Assembly (NCBI GenBank): GCA_963749875.1
Contig: CAVVOX010000002.1
Coordinates: 310,001 to 374,000 of the forward strand
Direction of reading: 5' to 3'
From: JAHQVI01 sp963749875
GTDB taxonomy: Bacteria; Pseudomonadota; Alphaproteobacteria; Rhizobiales; Rhodomicrobiaceae
Length of the DNA stretch: 64,000 nt
The notes under the pieces were generated by a model. It saw nothing but the letters and a program-made list of their open reading frames with translations, had not been told where the DNA came from and ran no database searches. Positions 8,330-19,428 of this stretch are shown piece by piece. The first letter of the stretch is position 1, and every line of letters begins with the position of its first letter. Made by a program: the position numbers and the translations under genes.

Positions 8330-8421
8330 TCGAGATAACGTCTTCCCAAAGCCGATCTGTGATCCAGCGGCTATGGCGGGCGTGACGTGCGACGTCAACT
8401 TTTATGCTTAGCGTCAAGCAT
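8330..8421 (-). pseudogene. Remnant of the IS1-type transposase gene and its operator
   Basis: On the minus strand, ATGCTTGACGCTAAGCAT (8404-8421) matches the palindrome upstream of the intact island-2 transposase (51710-51729). Directly after it comes sequence that parallels the 3' end of that transposase: GATCGGCTTTGGGAA is shared exactly, encoding TDRLWE, and the preceding GCC-ATAGCC-GCTGG parallels its AMAAG codons with a one-base slip. About 800 bases of transposase gene would have been lost between the two. It shows that island 1 derives from the same kind of element. Confidence 0.5.
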
Positions 8422-8517
8422 TTTATCGGGTTGACTTAGTTTGGTTCGCATATAATAAAATTATGATCATCGAGTTGCAACGGGCGTCTTGCGGGAATAT
8501 CAGGATTTTATTATAAT

Positions 8518-8902
8518 ATGGCGTGGACGATCCTCGATTACGTGGATGCGAATGGAAGGAATCCGTTCAAGGAGTGGGCGCGAAGGATTTCCGCGGAAGC
8601 TCAAGGCGCTATCGATGATCGTTTGCTGAAGATGGAATCCTTGGAGAAGGAGAAATGGCCAGAAAAATGGGCGACGGATTACAAAACTAGGCCAAAGATC
8701 GTGGAGCTTCGAATTCCATGGAACAAAGTTCAGTATCGTCCGCTTGGAATGTATCACCCAACTCGCCGACGAAATTTTGTGCTTTTGCATGGCGCTATTG
8801 AGAAGGGAGGCAAGATTTCCTCGATCCGATTTGGATGTCGCGGAAAAACGCCGCGACGCAGTTAAGATGGAGCCCAGCCGTGTCGTTGAACATGAATATT
8901 AG
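8518..8902 (+). CDS. HigB/RelE-like toxin of a type II TA pair (one frameshift)
   Basis: A RelE/ParE-superfamily toxin of the phage Gp49-like kind, expected to cleave mRNA at the ribosome. Typical features are ILDYVDANGRNPFKEWA, KWPEKW and VELRIPWNKVQYRPLGMYHP, then GAIEKGGKI. The frame then breaks: with one T fewer near 8817 it continues PRSDLDVAEKRRDAVK to EHEY and a TAG at 8900-8902, the usual family end. Without the correction it stops at 8865. Its end overlaps the antitoxin start by 11 bases. Confidence 0.8.
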
Positions 8903-9285
8903 AATCAAGCGCCTATGGGAGAAAATGAAGTCTATAAAATATCGGCGCGCGTTCGTGACATCACATCTTTCAACCACGATAGCGGCGGCAGATTCAGACC
9001 ATGCGAGAGGAACGCGGATGGACTTCAAGAGAGTTGGCCAAAGCCACTGGGATGAAGCAATCTCGTATTTCTGTCTTGGAGGATCCAAGCAACACAAGTT
9101 TGTCGGTTAATACGTTACGTCGGATTGCGGAAGCGTTCGATGTGGCTTTGGATGTTCGATTTGTGAGCTTCAGCAGTCTATTAAAATGGTCAGTTCAAGC
9201 TTCAGAGAATAAGTTTTCCGTATGCTCCTTTGAGCGCGATGATTGCGCTATGGAAAGGAACCCAGCCCCCTGTCTTGTGCTTTAA
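8892..9285 (+). CDS. HigA-like XRE antitoxin (one frameshift)
   Basis: Begins MNIRIKRLWEKMKSIKYRRA, then, with one G fewer near 8989, continues QIQTMREERGWTSRELAKATG and an XRE helix-turn-helix (ELAKATGMKQSRISVLEDP) plus TLRRIAEAFDVALDVRFVSFS. This layout is usual for antitoxins encoded after Gp49-like toxins: it binds the toxin and represses the operon. As written, the first ATG frame and the HTH frame are separate, so either a sequencing error or an inactivated antitoxin. If real, both members are damaged. Confidence 0.78.
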
Positions 9286-9382
9286 GGGTGGATCGTCTCA
9301 AAGTCTGGTAGCGAAGGAGGGATTGGCCCTGGTAATGAACTGATCAGACTGCAGGCCGCCTCAAAGAGAGAGGGCATTGCTT

Positions 9383-9700
9383 ATGTCCAGTGACCAAACT
9401 ACATCCAAGCAAATTGAACGTTCCAATGGCTTCCGTTTTGTTTTCGCTAACAATTTTGGCATTAAGGTAAGTGATAATGATATATTACTTATGTTAAATA
9501 ATGAACAGGTTGTAGAAGAGGCAAAGATATTGATGCAGGAGATCGGAGATGTATTTACGCCGCGTTCAATGAAGATTCTCGCTCACCTTCTCACTGAAGC
9601 GGTGCGACAATATGAAACTGCAATTGAACCAATAAGTGTCCCGGAAGGCAAGCTAGAGGCTATATCCGCTAGGTTCAAGGTGAATGCAGGGAATTCGTGA
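9383..9700 (+). CDS. DUF3467-like protein
   Basis: 105 residues. GFRFVFANNFGIKVSDNDILLML, then FTPRSMKILAHLLTEAVRQYE, followed by a proline-containing end, resembles DUF3467 proteins (a beta-strand pair, then a ..P.sxKxL...L...i..YE helix). Function is unknown. The ATG at 9383 is preceded by a GAGAGAGGG; the TTG at 9377 is less likely. It ends with TGA at 9698-9700, immediately against the stop of the gene coming the other way. Confidence 0.6.
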   Translation: MSSDQTTSKQIERSNGFRFVFANNFGIKVSDNDILLMLNNEQVVEEAKILMQEIGDVFTPRSMKILAHLLTEAVRQYETAIEPISVPEGKLEAISARFKVNAGNS

Positions 9701-9928
9701 TTATTTTTGCCAGCGTTTTTGAGCTGCCTTTTTGCAATCTCCGCACGTCGCTCCGGTGTCATCTTCTCAGCGCGTGCTTTCCCACCGCGGCGTCCTAACG
9801 ATTGCGCAGCCTTGTCCTTGCCTTCATCCTCTGGCTTGTCTTCTTCAATCTCGCCAGTAGCTATCTTGGCGACTTTGACAGCTCTGGCGATGGCATCAGC
9901 AGGGCGTTTTTTTAGGTCCGGTGGGCAT
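9701..9928 (-). pseudogene. Small GGKARAE-type protein, two frameshifts
   Basis: Read with one A fewer in the run at 9908-9914 and one G more near 9727, this gives about 76 residues: MPTGPKKRPADAIARAVKVA, then KIATGEIEED, SLGRRGGKARAEKMTPERRA and EIAKRAAQKRW. It parallels the intact gene at 55167-55439 in island 2 (IATGE..., LGRLGGKKGGRARAERLTPE, EIAKKAAAARW). The basic Gly/Arg/Lys stretch suggests nucleic-acid binding; function unknown. Its start overlaps the stop of the upstream membrane gene (TGATG), and its stop abuts that of the DUF3467-like gene. Confidence 0.65.
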
Positions 9929-10119
9929 CAGTTCATAGCCTTTGGTAATCCTCTGCAAATGTCAGTAGCGAGCGCTATGGTTGTAAAATTCTGAGCTTGA
10001 CCACGCATATTATCAAGCATGCATTCTTCGTAGGTGCGTGGCCCGAATGACCAAAACGACATGCCAAATGCGCCGATAAGCATTCCTAGGATTATGAAGA
10101 TACCGTCACGAATTTTCAC
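9928..10119 (-). CDS. Small single-span membrane protein
   Basis: 63 residues: MKIRDG, one hydrophobic segment (residues 7-23, IFIILGMLIGAFGMSFW), then a Cys-containing tail with YEECMLDNMRGQAQN and ATDICR. Such small membrane proteins with two Cys are common on phages and plasmids; function unknown. The start is GTG with a strong GGAGGGGAG upstream. Its stop overlaps the start of the GGKARAE-type gene, so the two form an operon. Confidence 0.6.
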   Translation of the reverse strand: MKIRDGIFIILGMLIGAFGMSFWSFGPRTYEECMLDNMRGQAQNFTTIALATDICRGLPKAMN

Positions 10120-10271
10120 GCTCCCCTCCGCAAGTGCTTATCGCTAAGCATATGGGAGATCGGGATAGGATTCGGAACCGGTCAAGAGGGACAGATTTCA
10201 AACTGAGACATACCCGTCGCCCCGAGCCAAGGGGCGTAGCGCGATTTCTGTGATCGGCCGACAAATGGCGG

Positions 10272-10874
10272 TTATTGAACTGCGAGCCGGGGCGGAATTC
10301 TCCCGCAAGGAGAGGAAACAATGGACGCGCCGATAGCGGGTCGCCTATTCCCGAGAGATGGCGGCGGGTTGACGTTGGGCCGTCCTTCCGCGCTGTCGAG
10401 ATAGGGCAGAAAGGTGCGCAGGAAATGCAGGCGCTGCTCCGGCGTCAGCTTGGCGAGCATGTCATCGATCATCGGCTTGGCTTCCCGGCGCGCCCGGAGC
10501 TCCTTCTGAAAGAGCCTGTCCATGGCGGCGTTCAACTCGTCCTGTGAATAGTCTGCCCGCTCGAGCAGCCGGCCGATCTCGATCCGCGCCTGGCGGACCT
10601 CCCGCCAATAGGGCGCCAGTTTCGGCTTATGCTCGAAGAACACCTGCCGGATTTCCTTGCGGTTTTCCCGGGGCAAGCGGCGCATGAACAGGCGGCTGCG
10701 CTCGAAGGCGATAGGCGCGTTCCAATAGCCGCCCCGCTTCACCGCCCAGACGCTGCCCGCGACGATCCCGACGATCAGCAGATTGATGGACAGCGACAGG
10801 ATCAGCAGCGCCCATATCCAGCGCGGCGTCCGCCGCACGACGACCGGCCCGTTTCCGCTCAGCGCCTCGCTCAT
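10272..10874 (-). CDS. Periplasmic heavy-metal sensor-like protein
   Basis: 200 residues. One membrane segment (residues 19-45, WIWALLILSLSINLLIVGIV), then a helical periplasmic domain with PRENRKEIRQVFFEHKPK and LTPEQRLHFLRTFLPYLD, the pattern of the CnrX/ZraP-like (Spy/CpxP-related) sensors. It is the third gene after the ECF sigma and anti-sigma genes and overlaps the latter by 4 bases. It probably senses metal or envelope stress for the sigma factor. The last 25 residues are low-complexity; island 1 lies just beyond its stop. Confidence 0.72.
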   Translation of the reverse strand: MSEALSGNGPVVVRRTPRWIWALLILSLSINLLIVGIVAGSVWAVKRGGYWNAPIAFERSRLFMRRLPRENRKEIRQVFFEHKPKLAPYWREVRQARIEIGRLLERADYSQDELNAAMDRLFQKELRARREAKPMIDDMLAKLTPEQRLHFLRTFLPYLDSAEGRPNVNPPPSLGNRRPAIGASIVSSPCGRIPPRLAVQ

Positions 10875-11410
10875 AGCCGATCACTTTCATCGGGCTCGCC
10901 CGGCCCGAACAGCGATCCGGAAATGGCCAATCCGGTGTCGAGATCGTTCGAAGCCAAAAGCTCGATATTCCGCAAGGTCGGAACGGCGTTGCCCGATACT
11001 CCGATATAGATGCCGAGGATCAGCGACGCAGCCAGCAGCGCCGCCCCGCCCCAGAAGGACGGCGCCGGCATAGGGGAACGGCCGCTCTCGCCCGCCGACC
11101 GCCGTCGCAGGCCATTGCCGAAGCCGGGCACGGTCCCGGCCCCGCCGCCCCGGTCCTGCGGCAGCTTCAGAGCGGCGGAGACGATGTCCGCCTCGAAGCC
11201 GGCGGGCAGGCGGCATTTCGGGGCGCAGGCCAGCACACGGTCGAGCGCCTTGGCCTCGGCAAACAGCAGCGCGGCGTCGGGGTCCGTTTCGATGAAGGCC
11301 GCGAGCCTTGCGCGGCAGTCATCAGGCCAGCATGAGGGCCTGGCTCCGGCCGCGTTCAGCGTCTCCTCCAACTGCTTCAGCAGGTCATCCCGGCTATATT
11401 TTGTGTTCAT
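10871..11410 (-). CDS. Membrane-anchored anti-sigma factor-like protein
   Basis: About 179 residues: an N-terminal cytoplasmic part (MNTKYSRDDLLKQLEETLNA), one central membrane segment (WGGAALLAASLILGIYIGVS) and a periplasmic end. Sequence is not strongly conserved; the call rests on topology and on its place between an ECF sigma gene and a sensor. The ATG at 11410 is preferred to the upstream GTG-type frame start. It is 18 bases downstream of the sigma gene. Confidence 0.65.
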   Translation of the reverse strand: MNTKYSRDDLLKQLEETLNAAGARPSCWPDDCRARLAAFIETDPDAALLFAEAKALDRVLACAPKCRLPAGFEADIVSAALKLPQDRGGGAGTVPGFGNGLRRRSAGESGRSPMPAPSFWGGAALLAASLILGIYIGVSGNAVPTLRNIELLASNDLDTGLAISGSLFGPGEPDESDRL

Positions 11411-11428
11411 TTTCGGGTCCCACATGCG

Positions 11429-12044
11429 TCAAAGCGAATGATCCTCGGCAAGCAGCATCCGCCATTCCGTCTCCAGCATCTGCCTCAGGCCGCGCCGCGC
11501 GCGGCTGAGGAGCGACTCGATGGCCTCCGGCGTCGTCTCCATCACATCGGCCGCCTCGGCCATGCTCATTTCTTCGTAGTGGCAAAGCATTAATGCAAGT
11601 CTTTGCCGCTCAGGCAGTCTTTGCAGCGCCGCATTGACCTTGGCCGCAACCTGGTCCTCCATAATTTGCCGGTCCTGTCCGGCCGGCAAGGCCACGTCGA
11701 AATTTTCCGGCCAGGCTTCCTCCTCACGTTTCCGCAGCCGGTCCAGGCAGATATTGGCCGTGATCCGCGTCAGCCATGTCGTCAGCCGCGCCTTGCCCGG
11801 ATCGTAGCGGCCCGCATGGGTCCAAAGACGCAAGATGGCTTCCTGCGCGGCTTCCTCGGCATGCGCATCATTGCCGAGCATTCGCCGGGTCACCGCCATC
11901 ACGCGGGAGGAGTGCTTCCGGACGAGCGCAGCATAAGCGGCGCGGTCGCCCTTGCGAGGTCCGCAAAGCGAGCACAGCGTCCTCGTCCGGCGCATTGACA
12001 AAGCCAGAGCTCTCGTCCCGAACCAGCGGATCTTGCTCCGGCAC
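11429..12044 (-). CDS. ECF-type RNA polymerase sigma factor (one frameshift)
   Basis: Regions 2 and 4 are complete: RMLGNDAHAEEAAQEAILRLW, TWLTRITANICLDRLRK, LPERQRLALMLCHYEEMSMAEAADVMETT and IESLLSRARRGLR (shown in parts). The N-terminus lies in another frame: a GTG at 12044 after AGAAAGG gives PEQDPLVRDESSG... ALRTSQG, and one G fewer near 11955 joins it to DRAAYAALVRKH. Total about 204 residues. With the two following genes it forms a sigma/anti-sigma/sensor operon, probably autoregulated. Confidence 0.85.
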
Positions 12045-12206
12045 GTCGGCGCCTTTCTCCCGCTTCCTGCACAGGTCCCGATACCGGCTGCTCACAAGAC
12101 AATCCGCGAGCGGCCGGCATGTCAATTGAGCGCCTGTCATGTTGTTTATACGCGGTAACGGCCGGCGGTCCGTCGCGGCCGCTGCTCCAGCTATTGGACA
12201 AGCTTA

Positions 12207-15139
12207 TCAAAGCGTTGCGCTGACGGCCGCCTGCGCCTCCTGCAGCAGCGGGGCGATGCGCGGGAAGTCGGGCACGCCGGCCGCCTGGCTGAGCAGCGCC
12301 GTCAGGCCCGGCGGCGCGATTTCGGGATTGAACCGCCCTTCCTGACACAGACGCATGATCTGCGTCAGGCTGTGATAGAGATGCGCCGCGCCGAAGCAGG
12401 ACCTCGGCGTCGTCCGGATCGAGCAGCCCCGCGGCGCGCAGCTTTTCCAAGGCGTTGACCGTGTTCTGGTCGAGCACGTGCGGATGATTCGGCCGCGTGG
12501 ATGAGCTGCAGATATTGGGCGATGAACTCGATATCGACGAGCCCGCCATCGATATATTTGAGATCCCAGATATCCTTCGAGCCCTTTTCCTTGCGCGATC
12601 CGCCTGCGCATGTCGCGCACGTCGGCGGCGATCTCTGCGCCGGTCGCGCTTCCGGCAGAGCACGTCGCGGATGGTGCTCTCGATATCGCGCCGCAGAGCG
12701 ATCCGGACCGGAGATCACGCGGGCGCGGGTCAGCGCCAGATGTTCCCAGGTCCAGGCGTCATTGTTCTGATAGGCGATGAAGGCGGGCAGGCTGGTGGCG
12801 ACGGGCCCGGATTTGCCCGACGGTCTCAGCCGCATATCGACGTCGTAAAGCCCGCCTTCCGCCGTCGGCGCGGAAAGCGCGCTGATGAGACGCTGGGTCG
12901 CGCGCGCATAATATTGCGTCGGGCGACAGCGGTTTCAGCCCGGTCGAGCTGACCTGTCGCTTCGGAAAGCGGTAGATGATGATCAGATCGAGATCGGAAT
13001 TGGCCGTCATCTCCCGGCCGCCGAGCTTGCCCATGCCGATCACGGCCATCTCGCCGCCCGTCACATCGCCATGCTGGCGGACCATCAGCGTCTCGACCTG
13101 TTTCTGCAGACCGGCGATGAGCTGATCGGCGAGCGTCGCATAGGCAAGGCCGGCCGCTTCCGCGCTGATCGAGCCGGAGAGCACGCGCACGCCGATCAGA
13201 AAGGACTGCTCCTGACCGATCCGGCGGGCGCGGTCGAGGCACTCCTCATAGGTGGCGCGCCCGCTTGAGTTCGTCGGCGACGAGCGCGGCTATGCTCGTC
13301 CGGCTTCGCCATCTCGCCAAGAAATCCGGGATCGAGGAGGGCATCCATCAGTCTTGGACGCCGGCTGACCAGCCGCGCGAGGCGGGGGGCCGAGCCCATG
13401 ATGTCGGCGAGCAGCTCCAGGAGGCCGGGATTGTTGCGCAGCAGCGCAAAGAGCTGAATGCCCGCCGGAAGCTCGGAGAGGAAGCGGTCGAAAGTGGCGA
13501 GCGCCAGGTCGGGATTGGCCGTGTGGGAAAGGGCTTCGAGCAGCAGCGGCTGGAATTCGGTCAGCCGTTCGCGGGCCCGCGCCGTCCGTGTCGCCGGATA
13601 GCGGCCGAAATGCCAGCCGCGCACCGTGCTGATCACCGAGGACGGGCTGGAAAAGCCCATTTCGGCGAGCGTCCGGACGGTATCGGGATCGTCGCTGTCG
13701 CCGGTGAAGACCAGATTTCCCGGCGCGCCGGAGCGGGACAGGGCCGGGACATCCTCGAACAAGCGCCGCATAATGGCGCTGCACCGTCTCCAGCCGGCTG
13801 CGCACGTCCTTCGCGAAGCGCTTCGCTCGTCTGATATGCCGCAGAAATGCGCGATCCGCTCGAATTTCTCCGGCTTTGCGGGCAGCAGATGGGTCTGCTC
13901 GTCGTCGATCATCTGAAGCCGGTGCTCGATCCGGCGCAGGAACCGGTAGGCTTCCGCCATGTCATCGGCGGCCTGCCGGGTGATCCATCCCCGGCCTCCA
14001 GACGGGTGAGCGCCTCCAGCGTCGAGGAGACGCGCAGGTCCGGCTGGCGTCCGCCCGCAATGAGCTGCTGCGTCTGCACGAAGAACTCGATCTCGCGGAT
14101 GCCGCCCCGGCCGAGCTTCAGATTGTGCCCTTCGACGGCGATGGTGCCATGGCCCTTATGCGCGTGGATTTGGCGTTTCATCGCATGGATGTCGGCGATC
14201 GCGGCATAGTCGAGATTTTTCCGCCAGATATAAGGAGCACAGTTCGCCGAGAAACGCTTCGCCGGCCGGAATGTCGCCGGCGACCGCCCGCGCCTTGATG
14301 AAGGCGGCGCGCTCCCAGTTCTGGCCGACGGTTCGTAATAATGCAGCGCCGCATCGATGGAGAGCGCGATCTGAGTGGCGCCGGGATCGGGACGTAGCCG
14401 CAGATCGGTGCGGAAGACATAGCCTTCCTGGCGTGCGCTCGGTCATCAGCATGACCAGATCGCGCGTCAGGCGGACGAAGAAACGACGTGGGCTCGACAT
14501 CGCGCGAGAGCGGTGCCTTTTGCGGGTCGTAAAGGACGATCAGGTCGATATCGCTCGAATAGTTCAGCTCGCGCGCGCCATATTTGCCCATGCCGAGCAC
14601 CACATAGCCGCTCTCCTTTTCCGGCTCGTCCGGCTGGGCGAGGGTGAAATCTTGCCCGTCTTGGCGGCCTCTCGCAGAAGAAAGCGGATTGCGGCCGTCA
14701 GGAGCGTGTCCGCGCCTTCGGAGAGCGCGGCTGTGACCTGCTCGACGTCCCAGACCCCGCCGAGATCGGCGAGGGCGGTCACGAGCGCAAGGCGCCGCTT
14801 CGCTCCGCGCAGCGCCTTCATCGCCTCGTCATTGCGGCGGCATTCGTCGATGGCCCCATAAAGTTCCGCCGCGCTTTGCCGCAAATAATCCTCAGGCTCG
14901 CTTTGCAGGGCGCGCCAAAGTTCGGCCGGGTTCGACAGGATCAGCCGGGAAAGAAAGGGCGAGGTTCCGAAAATTCCGCTGAGCAGCCGCTGTGCGGGCG
15001 ATTGGGATTCGAGCAGCGCAGCCCATTCGCCCGATTCCTCGTCTTGCGCGGACTTCGCCTTCAGATCGCGCGCGTTGCGCTCCGCCATTTCCGGGTCGTG
15101 GATGAGCGGAGCGGACCGAATCCGATCGATAAGCGGCAC
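12207..15139 (-). pseudogene. glnE: Glutamine synthetase adenylyltransferase GlnE, many frameshifts
   Basis: GlnE adenylylates and deadenylylates glutamine synthetase. Both nucleotidyltransferase halves are recognisable: GMGKYGARELNYSSDIDLI with LKLGRGGIREIEFFVQ in the first, and GMGKLGGREMTANSDLDLI in the second. Start is the GTG at 15139 (PLIDRIRSAPLIHDP), the end LLQEAQAAVSATL at 12207; the combined length of about 975 codons is normal. At least eight single-base indels are needed, for example near 14655 (G missing), 14479 (extra T), 14433 (extra C), 14329, 14234, 13960, 13800, 13260, 12920, 12600 and 12390. This density is much greater than in the flanking genes. It is either a decaying gene or a badly sequenced stretch. 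Confidence 0.88.
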
Positions 15140-15510
15140 GTAGCGTTCCTTTCCAGCCCTTCTTCAGAAGTAGCCGAGCGGGGCGTTGAAGGCAAACGCG
15201 GCCGCGTGGGATTTGGCGATTGAAGCGGATCAGCGGCGGCCCTTCTCCTGCTCGACCGTCAGGATGGCTCTCATATTGGCGCGCTCGGCGCTGTCCAGGC
15301 GGGATGAACTCGTTGGCAATATTGATGGAACAAGCGCCGGACCTGAATGAAGACTGACATGAAAGCGGTCAAGATCCGCTGCCGTTCAAGGCGCGGAGCG
15401 CGGGAACACGTTCCATCAAAACTGGGTGAAAGGACCTACTTCGGCAAAACCGATTTGCCCATATTCAGCTATGATTTCAGCCTCATACCCAGCGAAGAGG
15501 TGACAAGCGC
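15140..15510. other. Intergenic region between glnE and msrP
   Basis: 371 bases between divergent genes. On the minus strand 15235-15300 can be read as LDSAERANMRAILTVEQE followed by a stop, possibly the tail of a lost gene that once preceded glnE; I cannot identify it. No promoter motif is clear enough to call. Confidence 0.3.
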
Positions 15511-16455
15511 ATGCTCATTTCCAAAGCCCGTCAGATCGCGCCGTCCGAGATCACGCCCCGCGACGTCTATATGCGCCGCCGGGAATTCCTGGCGGGAGCC
15601 GTGGCCTTGGGGCTCGTCGGATCGATCCCAGGCGCGGCGCTGGCCGAAAGGCTCGATGTCGTAAAGAGCAAATACTCCACGAAAGAGAAGCCGACCTCGC
15701 TGGACGATATCACGCACTACAACAACTATTATGAATTCGGTACCGGCAAGGGCGATCCGGCTCGAAACGCCCATACGCTGACGACCAGCCCCTGGACGAT
15801 CAAGATCGACGGCCTTGTTTCCAAGCCGGCCGAATATGCGCTTGAAGACATATTGAAGCCCGTGACGTTGGAGGAGCGCCTCTATAGGATGCGCTGCGTT
15901 GAGGGCTGGTCGATGGTGATCCCGTGGGACGGTTTCCCGCTTGCCGATCTCCTGAAGCGCGTCGAGCCGCTGGGCAGCGCCAAATATGTCGCCTTCGAAA
16001 CCCTCGTCCGTCCGGCGGAAATGCCTGGACAGCACGGCATCTTGCAGGTTCTGGAGTGGCCCTATGTCGAGGGATTGCGGCTCGACGAGGCGATGAATCC
16101 GCTTACCATCCTGGCCACCGGTATTTACGGCGAGACCATCCCCAATCAGAATGGCGCGCCGATCCGGCTGGTTGTGCCGTGGAAATATGGTTTCAAAGGC
16201 ATCAAATCGATCGTGCGCATCAGTCTCGTGGAGCAGCAGCCGCCGACGACCTGGAATTTGCAGGCACCGAACGAATATGGCTTCTATTCCAATGTGAATC
16301 CCGAGGTCGATCATCCCCGCTGGAGCCAGGCGACCGAACGGCGTATCGGCGAAGGCGGACTGTTCGCCGCGCGCCGGCCGACCCTCAAATTCAACGGCTA
16401 TGGCGAGCAGGTTGCCAGCCTTTATGAGGGCATGGATCTGAAGAAGAATTTCTGA
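15511..16455 (+). CDS. msrP: Protein-methionine-sulfoxide reductase catalytic subunit MsrP
   Basis: A 314-residue molybdopterin protein (YedY family) that reduces oxidised methionine in periplasmic proteins. It has a twin-arginine signal (RRREFLAGAVALG, residues 22-34) and the Mo-ligand cysteine in RMRCVEGWSM (Cys129). EFGTGKGDPARNA and PWKYGFKGIKSIVRI fit the family. Start at the ATG at 15511 (MLISKARQ). It is followed one base later by msrQ, its membrane partner. Confidence 0.95.
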   Translation: MLISKARQIAPSEITPRDVYMRRREFLAGAVALGLVGSIPGAALAERLDVVKSKYSTKEKPTSLDDITHYNNYYEFGTGKGDPARNAHTLTTSPWTIKIDGLVSKPAEYALEDILKPVTLEERLYRMRCVEGWSMVIPWDGFPLADLLKRVEPLGSAKYVAFETLVRPAEMPGQHGILQVLEWPYVEGLRLDEAMNPLTILATGIYGETIPNQNGAPIRLVVPWKYGFKGIKSIVRISLVEQQPPTTWNLQAPNEYGFYSNVNPEVDHPRWSQATERRIGEGGLFAARRPTLKFNGYGEQVASLYEGMDLKKNF

Positions 16456-16456
16456 G

Positions 16457-17164
16457 ATGGACGCTGTTCGGCAAGATGCGCGGCTTTCGCGGCGGGGCGT
16501 GAGCTGGCGCAATTTCGTCCGCCCGGCGATCTATTGGGGCGGCGTGATCCCCGCCGTCTGGGCCTTCTATCTCGGCTTCACCAACCAGCTCGGTCCCGAG
16601 CCGATCAAGGCTTTGGAGCATGAGCTGGGGCTGTGGGCGCTGCGCTTTCTGATCGCGGGGCTGTCGATAACGCCGCTGCGGCGGCTGGGTGGTCCGAGTC
16701 TCATCCGCTACCGGCGGGCGATCGGCCTCCTCGCTTTCTTCTATGTCTGCCTGCATTTCGCTGTCTATGTCGGCTTCGATCAGGGTTTCGACATGACCGC
16801 CATTTGGAGGGACATCGTCAGACGCCCCTACATCACCATTGGCATGACCGCTTTCCTGATCCTGATCCCGCTGGCCGCCACATCCAACAACGCCATGATC
16901 AAACGCCTGGGTGCGGGCGCGTGGCAGAGGCTGCATCGCTTGGTCTATGCGGCGGCGCTGCTGGGCGCGATCCATTATCTGATGGTCGTGAAATCCTGGC
17001 CGCCCCAGCCGCTCATTTATCTGGCGATTATCGCGGCATTGCTGCTGTTCCGGCTGACGCCGATCGGCAAGAAAGGCGCGCGGCGGAAGGCTGTAACGGC
17101 AGCACGGGGCCGAGCCAAGGCAGCGCCGGGTGAGGGGGAGGCCGTGAAGACCGCGTCCGGCTAG
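16457..17164 (+). CDS. msrQ: Heme-binding subunit MsrQ
   Basis: A 235-residue inner-membrane protein with about six spans (for example VIPAVWAFYLGF, LLAFFYVCLHFAVYV, LIYLAIIAALLLF) and the histidines of a ferric-reductase-like b-type cytochrome (CLHF, LHRLVY, AIHYLM). It passes electrons from the quinone pool to MsrP. It starts one base after msrP. The C-terminal 30 residues are basic and Ala-rich, longer than in E. coli. Confidence 0.94.
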   Translation: MDAVRQDARLSRRGVSWRNFVRPAIYWGGVIPAVWAFYLGFTNQLGPEPIKALEHELGLWALRFLIAGLSITPLRRLGGPSLIRYRRAIGLLAFFYVCLHFAVYVGFDQGFDMTAIWRDIVRRPYITIGMTAFLILIPLAATSNNAMIKRLGAGAWQRLHRLVYAAALLGAIHYLMVVKSWPPQPLIYLAIIAALLLFRLTPIGKKGARRKAVTAARGRAKAAPGEGEAVKTASG

Positions 17165-17229
17165 AGCGGCGGGTTCTTAATCGGAATCGGAAGCGCCACT
17201 CTCACTGTTTGTTTTGGCATCGGATTGAC

Positions 17230-17254
17230 CCGAAAAGTGGGCGCCACTTTTCGG
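17230..17254. terminator. Perfect palindrome between msrQ and parE
   Basis: CCGAAAAGTGG, GCG, CCACTTTTCGG: 11-base perfect arms with a 3-base loop. It sits between the convergent genes msrQ and parE and can serve both as a terminator. The same sequence type recurs between genes in many Hyphomicrobiales genomes (general knowledge), so it may also be a REP-like repeat. Confidence 0.65.
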
Positions 17255-17263
17255 TCCGATGCT

Positions 17264-19267
<2,004 letters not shown>

Positions 19268-19428
19268 GTATGTTCCTCGTCAGACGTGGCAGGACGCAAA
19301 AATAAGGCAAAATCGACAGGACATTACACTGAGTCGCGGGCCGCTTAAGGTGCGCCGCGGCGCCTGCCGTGGCAAGCGGTCACATTTGCGCATGTGGATG
19401 ACTTCCGCCGCTATTTTGCGGCCTATGA

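Larger units (their letters stand above)
7570..10214. mobile_element. Transposon-like island 1 (internally deleted IS1-type element with cargo)
   Basis: A 2.6-kb segment with inverted ends: left GGTAGTGTCTCAGTTTGAAA, and right, read inward, GGTATGTCTCAGTTTGAAA (one base shorter). A TTGACCG motif recurs just inside both ends (7600-7606, and inverted at 10179-10185). Flanking octamers CGCCGCTC and CGTCGCCC agree at 6 of 8, so any target duplication is decayed. Base composition is lower in GC than the neighbours. Cargo: PBECR-like nuclease, HigBA-like pair, DUF3467-like gene, GGKARAE-type gene and a small membrane protein. No complete transposase; a remnant lies near 8330-8421. The same end type bounds island 2 (50133-55515). 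Confidence 0.72.

Noticed and set aside
15469..16512. Minus-strand frame of 347 codons
   Set aside because: Antisense of msrP.
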